Assembly: GCA_944389985.1 (NCBI GenBank) | Contig: CALXON010000084.1 | Span: forward strand, 1 to 5,341 | DNA length: 5,341 nt | DNA from: an uncultured Spirochaetaceae bacterium | GTDB taxonomy: Bacteria > Spirochaetota > Spirochaetia > Sphaerochaetales > Sphaerochaetaceae | Reading direction: 5' to 3' | Part shown: positions 1-5,341 of the stretch, in pieces | Layout of the letters: every line of letters starts with the position of its first letter | How positions within the stretch are numbered: position 1 is the stretch's first letter | Notes under the pieces: model-generated | Database searches by the model: none | The model's input: the letters and a program-made list of their open reading frames with translations, nothing else | What the model was told of the DNA's origin: nothing | Translations under genes and position numbers: made by a program

Positions 1-495
1 TTCGAGCTTATCTATTCCTCAGGCATGAGAATATCAGAGGCGGTGAATCTCGATGTCTCGTCATTCCATTCTGATGAGGGCACAATCGCCGTGATCGGCA
101 AGAGGGACAAGGAGAGACTTGTCTTCATCGGGGAGATAGCAAAGGATGCCCTTGTCTCGTATCTTGAGAACATAAGGCCGCTTCTTCTGAAGAACAGGAA
201 TGAGAAGGCGCTCTTCCTGAACAGACGCGGGGAGAGAATGACAAGACAGGCTGTGCACAAGCGCTTTCATGAGACTGTGGAAAGAATCGGAATGGATGCG
301 ACTGTACATACACTCCGTCACTCATTCGCCACACATATGATCGAGCATGGTGCCGATATCCGCTCGGTGCAGGAGATGCTCGGACACAGCGATGTGCGCA
401 CGACGCAGATATACACCCATCTGAACACCGGCTCGATCCTCTCATTCTTTGACGAATTCTCACCACTTTCCGATCCTGACTGGCAGGAAGAGTGA
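1..495 (+). CDS. Xer-type tyrosine recombinase, C-terminal catalytic domain (5' end cut by window)
   Basis: Site-specific tyrosine recombinase (phage integrase family, Xer branch). The family cuts and rejoins DNA through a covalent 3'-phosphotyrosine and typically resolves chromosome dimers at dif. The frame is open from base 1, so the real start and the N-terminal SAM-like DNA-binding domain lie upstream; 164 residues remain. All six catalytic residues are visible, in fragment numbering: Arg10 in SGMRISEA, Lys34 in GKRDKER, His103 and Arg106 in HTLRHSFATH, His129 in LGHSD, and Tyr138 in TTQIYTHL. The tail after the tyrosine (ending SPLSDPDWQEE) is acidic and unlike the usual basic Xer end. 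The gene is followed after 19 bases by the DprA-like gene and then by a second Xer gene, which it closely resembles across the catalytic motifs. The family is certain. Whether it fills the XerD or the XerC role is not decidable here; XerD is my guess because the other copy sits where xerC usually does, next to hslV. Confidence 0.93.
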   Translation, partial: FELIYSSGMRISEAVNLDVSSFHSDEGTIAVIGKRDKERLVFIGEIAKDALVSYLENIRPLLLKNRNEKALFLNRRGERMTRQAVHKRFHETVERIGMDATVHTLRHSFATHMIEHGADIRSVQEMLGHSDVRTTQIYTHLNTGSILSFFDEFSPLSDPDWQEE

Positions 496-514
496 CTTAC
501 TGCGTATATATTAC

Positions 515-1231
515 ATGCAGAATGACGATTTCAGGATGCTCTTTCCCGGGTCGATGCGGGAGGAGATAGAAAAAGCGGAAGATGACGGCATCAGGACAGG
601 ACTCATCTCATCCATACCCGTTTTCTACAGAGGAGAACTGCCTGAGACAAAGGGCGTACTTCTTCTTTCTTCGGTGACAACCGAGAGGGTCATCAGGGAT
701 ATGTATGTGTCAGCACTTGAGGCGGCGCTCTCGGGAGAGGAGATCATCTCCATAGGAGACAACGGAGGGATGCTTTCCGTGATCAGAGGCGCAGAGGATG
801 GCGATGGCCGGATACATATGGTCATCTCAGAGGGAATGCGTGACTATGAGAGGAAGCATGGCTGGAAGCTGAGGAAGATACTTCTGACAGGTGGAAGCAT
901 CATCAGCCCGTGCCTTACCGGCAGAAGCGGTCCTGAGTCGCGTGAGATCGCTCTCGCCCTCTCATCATCCCTGATCGCGGCAGCTTCCGGCAACAGGCTT
1001 AAAAGCACCCATCTGATTCCTTCCGCCCTTGATATGGGCCTCGATGTCTCCGTGCTCAGGTCATCCCTTACTGAGAAGGCAATGAGAAGCATCGTCATGG
1101 AGGGCTGTCCTGTAGTCGATACATACTCATCCTCCGTCAAGTTTCCCCGTGCGATAGCCTATCTCCACAGCTCCGGTTCTTATGGATTCAGGGGCTCTGT
1201 ATTCGATATAATGAGAATGCAATGGGATTAG
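515..1231 (+). CDS. Divergent DprA/Smf-like Rossmann-fold protein (reduced)
   Basis: DprA (Smf) normally binds incoming single-stranded DNA and loads RecA during transformation. This 238-residue product appears to be a diverged relative. From memory of the family, the blocks line up in order: IPVFYRGEL (34-42) with the P-x-LYYRGxL entry; VLLLSSVTTER (48-58) with VAIVGSRxxT; ISIGDNGG (78-85) with SGLARGID; HMVISEGMRDY (101-111) with the AVLGxGxDxxYP strand; GGSIISP to ALALS (126-150) with the GxxxSE...FxxRNRIIxGLS block; and LIAAASGN to VSVLRSS (153-184) with VVVEAxxxSGSxxTA...VFAVPG. The Gly-Ser-Arg and RNR signatures are lost or altered and the N-terminal helical domain is absent, so DNA binding may be lost. 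ATG 515 is the first ATG in frame, but no good ribosome site precedes it; ATG 536 is possible, and GGAAGAG at 486-492 better suits a rare CTG at 500. The 3' end overlaps the next xer gene by 10 bases. The dprA-xer-hslVU order supports the call, which remains inference. Confidence 0.7.
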   Translation: MQNDDFRMLFPGSMREEIEKAEDDGIRTGLISSIPVFYRGELPETKGVLLLSSVTTERVIRDMYVSALEAALSGEEIISIGDNGGMLSVIRGAEDGDGRIHMVISEGMRDYERKHGWKLRKILLTGGSIISPCLTGRSGPESREIALALSSSLIAAASGNRLKSTHLIPSALDMGLDVSVLRSSLTEKAMRSIVMEGCPVVDTYSSSVKFPRAIAYLHSSGSYGFRGSVFDIMRMQWD

Positions 1232-1827
1232 CGGAAGACTTCCTGATCTATCTGAAGGATATCAGGGGACTGTCTGAGAACACAGTCACGAACTATGGGA
1301 TCGACCTCAGACACTGGAAAGCCTGGCTTGGAAAAGCCGGATGCGATGAGACATCCTTCTCGAAGGAGGATGCCGCTTCATATACCAGAGAGCTGATGGC
1401 AGAGTTCTCAGAGCGGTCAGTACTCAGAAAGCTCACCGCACTCCGCACATACTACGGCTATCTCATAAGAAGGAATGTATGCTCATCCGATCCTTTCCAG
1501 GGAATATCCCTGAGGATGAAGGAGAGAAGGCTTCCCTCCGTCCTCACGGAGGATGAGGTCAGGGAACTTCTCTCACTTCCGAGAAACGGGTACATGGATG
1601 AGCGTGACCATATGCTATTCCTTCTCATATACAACTCAGGGATGAGAATTTCAGAGGCGCTCTCTATCGATGCCAGGGACATCGATCTTTCAAGACGCCG
1701 CATTCTGATACGGGGAAAGGGAGACAAGGAGCGCTTTGTCTTCTTCTCCTCATCTACGAAGGACGCGATCATCGCGTACATGCCAGTACTTGAGGCGTTC
1801 AGGGCGAAGACACATGGTGATGAAAGA

Positions 1828-1836
1828 GCTTTTTCC
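1828..1836 (+). other. Frameshift site in the xerC-like gene (five-T run)
   Basis: The frame-1 codons here are GCT TTT TCC. The homologous segment of the upstream Xer copy reads EKALFLNRRGER and here should read ERAFFLGEKGGR, which needs six T where five are present. Re-pairing of the Phe-tRNA one base back on the U run, or transcriptional addition of one U, would give exactly the expected protein. A stop codon (TGA 1821-1823) in the second frame places the shift after 1823. A weak 5-base-pair hairpin (1852-1856 with 1861-1865, loop TTGC) lies 17 bases downstream, farther than usual for a frameshift stimulator, and the site is not a standard X-XXY-YYZ heptamer. Confidence 0.75.
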
Positions 1837-2095
1837 TCGGAGAGAAAGGCGGAAGGTTGCCCTTCTCAAGTGCTCATATTATCTTTGAGAGGTATAGAGA
1901 GAAGCTTGGATGGCAGAAGGAGTTCACACCCCATACGCTCCGCCACTCATTCGCAACGCATCTGATGGACCGCGGTGCGGATATCAGGCTGGTACAGGAG
2001 CTGCTAGGGCATGAGAGCATCTCCACGACCCAGATCTATACCCATGTGTCACGTCAGAAGCTCAGGGCTGTCTACGAGAAGACACATCCTCATGC

Positions 2096-2102
2096 AAAGG
2101 AG
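2096..2102 (+). promoter_or_regulatory. Shine-Dalgarno of hslV
   Basis: AAAGGAG lies 8 bases before ATG 2111, inside the last codons of the xerC-like gene. It is the strongest ribosome-binding site seen in the window. It suggests hslV can be initiated independently even if the frameshifted recombinase stops ribosomes early at 1965. Confidence 0.8.
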
Positions 2103-2110
2103 AAACAGTA

Positions 2111-2662
2111 ATGGATATCCACGGGACAACGATATGTCTTGTAAGAAAGGACGGACAGGTCGCCATAGCCGGAGACGGTCAGGCCACACAGAGCGAGGGC
2201 GGCATCGTGATGAAGGGAAACTGCCGCAAGGTCAGACGAATATATGACGGCAGGATCATCGTAGGATTTGCAGGTGCTACAGCCGATGCGTTCACGCTTT
2301 TCGAGCTCTTCGAGTCTAAGCTCAGACAGTACAACGGAGATCTTACACGTTCTGCCGTGGAGCTTGCAAAGGAGTGGAGGACTGACAAGACACTCAGGAA
2401 CCTCAATGCTATGATCCTCACATCAGACGGGGACAAGGCCTTCCTCATAACAGGAGCAGGTGATGTGCTCGAGCCTGAGTATGATGCTGCAGGTATCGGA
2501 TCAGGTGGAAGCTATGCGCTTGCCGCAGCCAGAGCCTATCTTGATGCCGGTGTCGACATGACAGCAGAGGAGATAGCGAGAAAGAGTGTCTCAATTGCCG
2601 CAGATATCTGCATATACACCAACCACAACATAATCACAGAGGTACAGGATGCCAGAGTATAA
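2111..2662 (+). CDS. hslV: HslV (ClpQ), ATP-dependent protease peptidase subunit
   Basis: Proteolytic core of the cytoplasmic HslVU (ClpQY) protease. The family forms a double hexameric ring of N-terminal-nucleophile threonine peptidases fed by HslU. The 183-residue product is of usual length. The start MDIHG is a short propeptide expected to be removed so that Thr6 in GTTI becomes the nucleophile. Asp22 in AGDGQ and Lys40 in CRKVRR match the Asp17 and Lys33 partners of mature E. coli HslV, and the GIGSGGSYALAAARAY segment carries the conserved serine. FAGATADAFTLFELFESKL and AADICIYTNHN are family signatures. Compared with E. coli HslV as I remember it, the loop between Thr26 and Val33 (QSEGGI) is two residues longer. 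ATG 2111 shares its A with the TAA of the upstream recombinase (TAATG), and the 3' end overlaps hslU by 14 bases, so the pair is translationally coupled. No other identity is plausible. Confidence 0.97.
   Translation: MDIHGTTICLVRKDGQVAIAGDGQATQSEGGIVMKGNCRKVRRIYDGRIIVGFAGATADAFTLFELFESKLRQYNGDLTRSAVELAKEWRTDKTLRNLNAMILTSDGDKAFLITGAGDVLEPEYDAAGIGSGGSYALAAARAYLDAGVDMTAEEIARKSVSIAADICIYTNHNIITEVQDARV
2638..2643 (+). promoter_or_regulatory. Shine-Dalgarno of hslU, deciding its start
   Basis: AGAGGT lies 5 bases before ATG 2649, within the last codons of hslV. The in-frame alternative ATG 2679 (protein start MVPSEIVRSL) is closer to the usual HslU N-terminus, but only a weak purine stretch precedes it. 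The site therefore favours the 2649 start and the 14-base overlap. Confidence 0.6.
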
Positions 2663-4001
2663 GAAGAAGCTTGATGATATGGTTCCTTCCGAGATCGTGA
2701 GGAGCCTTGATGAATATGTAGTCGGACAGGATGAGGCGAAGCGCACGATCGCAATAGCGATCCGCAACAGAGTAAGGCGCAAGAGACTTCCTGATGATGT
2801 CAGGGATGAGGTGACTCCGAAGAACATCCTCATGATCGGTCCCACCGGTGTCGGAAAGACCGAGATAGCAAGGAGGATCGCAAAGCTTGCGAATGCTCCT
2901 TTCATCAAGGTTGAGGCGACCAAGTATACCGAAGTCGGATATGTCGGACGTGATGTTGAGTCAATGGTCCGTGATCTCGCAGCAGCATCCCTTTCCATGG
3001 TGAGGGAGGAGATGGCAGGGCAGAAAGAGGAGGAAGTCGAGAAAAGGGTTGAGGAGAGACTTCTTGATCTACTTCTGCCCGCGGTCTCCAAGGACAACCC
3101 AACAGATCTCGCGACATCGGACACGAGGGAGAAGTTCCGCACGATGCTCCGTGAGGGAGTCTTCGACTCGAAGGAAGTCGAGATGCCTGTCGACATGAAA
3201 GCACATCTCGGATTCGAGGTCATGGGCTCTGGCGGGAACATGGAGGATATACAGCAGGCTCTCAACTCTATCGGAAACATGTTCTCATCATCCGGAAGGC
3301 AGAAGGTGAGGAAGCTTACTGTGAAGAGAGCCAGGGAGATACTCCATGAGGAGGAGATGGACAAGGTGATCGATCCAGACAAGGCTGTCGACGAGGCTAT
3401 CGAGAGAGCTGAGGAAATGGGCATCATCTTCATCGATGAGATCGACAAGGTCGCATCGCGCAACAGCAACTCCAATTCCGATGTCTCCCGTGAGGGTGTC
3501 CAGCGTGACATCCTTCCGATTGTCGAGGGAACGAAGGTCTCGACGAAGTGGGGTGTTGTCGATACGACGAACATTCTCTTCATCGCGGCAGGTGCTTTCT
3601 CATTCGCGAAGCCTTCTGATCTCATTCCGGAGCTTCAGGGAAGGTTCCCGCTCCGTGTCGAGCTGAAGGATCTCTCAGGCGAGGACTTCTACCGCATCCT
3701 CACAGAGCCCCAGAACGCCATCACGAAGCAGTACAAGGCCCTTCTTTCCACAGAGGGTGTCGATGTCACATTCACCGATGAGGCACTCCGTGAGATCGCT
3801 GATATCGCATACGAGGTGAACCAGTCGAATGACAACATCGGAGCAAGAAGGCTCTATACGGTCATGGAGAAGCTTCTCGAGGAGCTTGCGTTCTCAGCCG
3901 ATGAGCTTTCGGGACAGGCTATAGAGATCACGAAGGACTATGTGAGACAGCGTCTTTCCGGAATCGTTGAGAATCAGGATCTTTCGAAGTATATTCTCTG
4001 A
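2649..4001 (+). CDS. hslU: HslU (ClpY), AAA+ unfoldase of the HslVU protease
   Basis: Hexameric AAA+ ATPase that unfolds substrates and threads them into HslV. The 450-residue product is of normal length and appears intact. It begins with the family N-terminus (PSEIVRSLDEYVVGQDEAKR, residues 13-32). The Walker A motif GPTGVGKT spans 64-71, the pore loop GYVG spans 97-100, and an intermediate (I) domain runs from about 111 to 245 with a charged helix rich in Glu and Arg. The Walker B motif IIFIDEID spans 259-266, the Arg-finger region ELQGRFPLRVEL surrounds Arg332, and the sensor-2 segment NIGARRL spans 397-402. The C-terminal DLSKYIL is the tail that inserts between HslV subunits to activate them, so the partner interface looks preserved. 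It overlaps hslV by 14 bases and ends one base before the ATG of the FlhF-like gene. ATG 2679 is an alternative start. Confidence 0.97.
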   Translation: MPEYKKKLDDMVPSEIVRSLDEYVVGQDEAKRTIAIAIRNRVRRKRLPDDVRDEVTPKNILMIGPTGVGKTEIARRIAKLANAPFIKVEATKYTEVGYVGRDVESMVRDLAAASLSMVREEMAGQKEEEVEKRVEERLLDLLLPAVSKDNPTDLATSDTREKFRTMLREGVFDSKEVEMPVDMKAHLGFEVMGSGGNMEDIQQALNSIGNMFSSSGRQKVRKLTVKRAREILHEEEMDKVIDPDKAVDEAIERAEEMGIIFIDEIDKVASRNSNSNSDVSREGVQRDILPIVEGTKVSTKWGVVDTTNILFIAAGAFSFAKPSDLIPELQGRFPLRVELKDLSGEDFYRILTEPQNAITKQYKALLSTEGVDVTFTDEALREIADIAYEVNQSNDNIGARRLYTVMEKLLEELAFSADELSGQAIEITKDYVRQRLSGIVENQDLSKYIL

Positions 4002-4002
4002 T

Positions 4003-5106
4003 ATGCAGTACTACACCGTCGTCGCAGAAAGTTATGAGAAAGCGCTGGAGAAGGCAAGAGAGCTCTATGGAAGTGACATAAGGATCAACTCCAGACGTGA
4101 CTACACGACAAGAGGTGGGCTTTTCACACGCCGTGAATCACGGTGCGAGATCGTATGCTATATTGCCGACGGTCCTAAGAGGAAAAAGCCCAGAAGTTCA
4201 GATGAGAAGGACATGTCCGAGTTCGAGAAGGAGGCAAGGACTCCCGATCCCTCATCACTGACTGCAAGTGAGAGGCTCGATACGGAGATATACAGGGAGA
4301 AGGAGAGCTCTGAGACAGAGAAGGAAGCGAGAAGGCTTCTTGAACTGAATCACATCACCGATCCTCTCTGCTCAAAGCTGCTGGAGGATCTTCCTGAGGA
4401 CAAGGATCCGAGGGTGGTCCTTCCTGACAGGATTGTCTCACTCTCCGGTGTCGATTACACGAGGCAGGTGCATCCGAGACACTTCGTAGTCTTCCTCGGT
4501 CCCACTGGATCAGGGAAGACCACGACGCTTGCGAAGGCCGCGTATCTCTACGCAGCTGCAGGAAAGAGGGTTGCGATCATCTCCCTTGATACATACAGGG
4601 TAGGGGCGTATGAGCAGATAAAGGCCTTCGGTGATGCGCTCTCCATTCCTGTAGCGATGGCGGGAGCGGAGGATGAGCTCGTCTCCGCATACGAGTCCTT
4701 CTCTTGGAAGGATGTCATATTCATCGATACGATGGGACTTTCTCCAAAGGATCAGGAACTGAATCTCAGGCTGAGGGCTCTTCTCGGAGTGCTTGACCGT
4801 GACAGGACTGATTTCATCCTCACGATATCGGCATCGATGAAGGAGGAGGATGCCATGGAGCAGTTCTCCTCATACTCGGAGTTCGGGATCTCGTCCCTTG
4901 CTGTCACGAAACTTGATGAGACGGAGACGATAGGCAATGTGCTCTCGTTCTCATACAAGATCGGTGTCCCGATATTCCTCTTCACCGACGGACAGAAGGT
5001 TCCGGAGGATATAAAGAAAGCGAGCTCTGCCTTGATCCTTGAGCACCTTGCAGGATTCGGCCTTGATATGAAAGGGTACAGGAAGCAGCTTTCAGAGAAG
5101 CTCTGA
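4003..5106 (+). CDS. flhF: FlhF-family SRP-type GTPase
   Basis: FlhF is the third SRP-family GTPase, alongside Ffh and FtsY; where studied it helps place and number flagella at the membrane. The 367-residue product starts with an FlhF-type N-terminal segment (MQYYTVVAESYEKALEKARE, then LYG and a GGLFTRRE stretch). A charged, Glu/Lys/Arg-rich low-complexity linker follows (about 56-115), then an NG domain. GTPase motifs are G1 GPTGSGKT at 166-173, DTYRVGAYEQ at 196-205, G3 DTMG at 242-245, G4 TKLD at 302-305 and G5-region GQKVPEDI at 330-337. The G3 element reads DTMGLS rather than the DTAGR of Ffh/FtsY; such variation is, to my knowledge, common in FlhF. ATG 4003 is chosen because homologues begin there; a TTG at 3967 would run into hslU. 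No clear ribosome site precedes it, so coupling to hslU termination (one base away) is likely. No flhA, flhG or hook/basal-body gene is visible beside it. The family call is firm; a flagellar role is not shown. Confidence 0.85.
   Translation: MQYYTVVAESYEKALEKARELYGSDIRINSRRDYTTRGGLFTRRESRCEIVCYIADGPKRKKPRSSDEKDMSEFEKEARTPDPSSLTASERLDTEIYREKESSETEKEARRLLELNHITDPLCSKLLEDLPEDKDPRVVLPDRIVSLSGVDYTRQVHPRHFVVFLGPTGSGKTTTLAKAAYLYAAAGKRVAIISLDTYRVGAYEQIKAFGDALSIPVAMAGAEDELVSAYESFSWKDVIFIDTMGLSPKDQELNLRLRALLGVLDRDRTDFILTISASMKEEDAMEQFSSYSEFGISSLAVTKLDETETIGNVLSFSYKIGVPIFLFTDGQKVPEDIKKASSALILEHLAGFGLDMKGYRKQLSEKL
5092..5106. other. 15-base palindrome spanning both convergent stop codons
   Basis: TCAGAG-AAG-CTCTGA is a perfect 6-base-pair inverted repeat with a 3-base loop. 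Its right end is the TGA of the FlhF-like gene and its left end is the complement of the TGA of the minus-strand gene, so both genes finish in the same symmetrical element. It could form a short hairpin in either transcript, but no T-tract follows on either strand, so it is not a standard intrinsic terminator. Confidence 0.5.
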
Positions 5107-5341
5107 GGATATGAGCTCAAGATCTGACGGGTCAGCTGTGACGACCCTCATCCTTCCTGATTCGATGGCTCCTCCGGGAATCTCCTGAGGAGCTTTCTCA
5201 TAGACTGTCTCCTCATCTTTTGAGATGGAGAGGACAAGATCATCAAGCTCATCATCGTCAGGATCCCCTGTGATCGCAAGGATGAATCCGTTCTCATCGT
5301 ATATCACCGCATCACCCTTGAGTGGCAGAGAGGAGAGTGTG
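5092..5341 (-). CDS. Unrecognised acidic protein, C-terminal part (5' end cut by window)
   Basis: The minus-strand frame is open from the window edge to TGA at 5094-5092, giving at least 82 residues. Codon choice (GAT, GAG, CTT/CTC, ATC, AGG) matches the plus-strand genes, which argues that it is a real gene and not a shadow. The visible part begins SSLPLKGDAVIYDENGFIL, then has an acidic run GDPDDDELDD and ends DLELISSELL. It has no signal peptide, membrane segment or catalytic motif that I recognise; the pattern of short hydrophobic strands broken by acidic turns suggests a small beta-rich domain. A GTG at 5307 preceded by AAGGGTG could be an internal start, but in-frame coding continues upstream, so a longer protein entering from outside the window is more likely. 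It converges on the FlhF-like gene with a 15-base overlap. Function is unknown. Confidence 0.65.
   Translation of the reverse strand, partial: TLSSLPLKGDAVIYDENGFILAITGDPDDDELDDLVLSISKDEETVYEKAPQEIPGGAIESGRMRVVTADPSDLELISSELL

Larger units (their letters stand above)
1222..2111 (+). pseudogene. xerC: XerC-like tyrosine recombinase interrupted by a -1 frameshift
   Basis: Tyrosine recombinase of the XerC/CodV type, expected to act in chromosome-dimer resolution with a partner recombinase. Residues 1-90 form the SAM-like core-binding domain (FLIYLKDIRGLSENTVTNY near the start) and the rest is catalytic. The first frame (1222 to TGA 1963-1965) carries Arg142 in SGMRISEA and Lys166 in GKGDKER, then turns to nonsense after residue 203. 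The missing part continues in the -1 frame to TAA 2109-2111, with HTLRHSFATH, LLGHES, TTQIYTHV and a typical end, RAVYEKTHPHAK. One extra T in the five-T run at 1830-1834, or a -1 slip there, restores A-FFLGEKGGRL and a 296-residue protein of normal length, with His238, Arg241, His264 and nucleophile Tyr273. Unshifted, the 247-residue product lacks all four and would be inactive. The start overlaps the DprA-like gene and the stop overlaps the hslV ATG. It may be a true mutation, a sequencing error, or productive slippage. XerC rather than XerD is inferred from position beside hslV and from the C-terminal end. Confidence 0.85.

Noticed and set aside
449..514. N-terminal extension of the DprA-like gene from TTG 449
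   Set aside because: It would overlap the conserved-frame 3' end of the first xer gene by 47 bases and adds no family-like sequence.
496..520. AT-rich, partly symmetrical stretch GTATATATTAC between the first xer gene and the DprA-like gene, considered as a dif site or a promoter -10
   Set aside because: It lacks recognisable XerC/XerD arm sequences of a dif site and has no convincing -35 at the right distance. It may simply be the short intergenic gap.
1852..1865. GAAGG-TTGC-CCTTC hairpin considered as a stimulator of programmed frameshifting
   Set aside because: The stem has only five base pairs and starts 17 bases past the slip site, too far and too weak to argue for programmed recoding by itself.
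1857..2111. A separate small gene starting at TTG 1857 in the second xerC frame
   Set aside because: The product is exactly the missing C-terminal part of the XerC-like recombinase and cannot stand alone as a recombinase. A frameshift in one gene explains it better, although a purine-rich stretch precedes the TTG.
2591..3625. A 344-codon open frame on the minus strand opposite hslU
   Set aside because: It is the reverse shadow of the intact hslU gene. The product is a Ser/Thr-rich string without domain signals, while the plus strand encodes every HslU motif.
4752..5120. A 122-codon minus-strand open frame opposite the 3' end of the FlhF-like gene
   Set aside because: It lies opposite the conserved TKLD and GQKVPEDI coding region and reads as low-information Ser-rich sequence, so it is a shadow.

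Overview
The window is a densely packed bacterial block of roughly even base composition. Five complete or broken genes and one truncated gene lie head-to-tail on the plus strand, and one truncated gene converges on them from the minus strand. There are no RNA genes, CRISPR arrays, insertion sequences or long non-coding stretches. The order DprA-like - Xer recombinase - HslV - HslU resembles the smf/dprA - (xer) - hslV - hslU arrangement I recall from spirochaetes and, in part, from Firmicutes (xerC/codV-hslV-hslU). The FlhF-type GTPase has an N-terminal segment like spirochaete FlhF. A spirochaete, perhaps a gut or anaerobic lineage, is my best guess. It rests on synteny and remembered family resemblance, not on a search.

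Bases 1-2111 carry a recombination module. It begins with the catalytic domain of a tyrosine recombinase whose N-terminus is cut by the window edge (1-495). A small, strongly diverged DprA/Smf-like Rossmann protein follows (about 515-1231). Next is a second, XerC-like tyrosine recombinase (1222-2111), complete in layout but broken by a one-base frameshift at a run of five T near 1830. Restoring the frame gives a normal-length protein with all six catalytic residues.

Bases 2111-4001 encode the two-component HslVU (ClpQY) protease: the N-terminal-threonine peptidase HslV and its AAA+ unfoldase HslU. Both look intact. The ends xer/hslV and hslV/hslU overlap, and hslU is followed by only one spacer base before the next gene, so this is very probably one transcript with translational coupling.

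Bases 4003-5106 encode an FlhF-family SRP-type GTPase, with no flhA, flhG or other flagellar gene visible beside it. The last gene (5341-5092, minus strand) is the C-terminal end of an acidic protein I do not recognise. Its stop codon and that of the FlhF-like gene form the two ends of one 15-base palindrome, so the convergent genes overlap tail-to-tail.

I see no wholly new system. The points most worth following up are the reduced DprA-like protein between two Xer recombinases, the xerC frameshift, and the FlhF-like gene coupled to hslVU.
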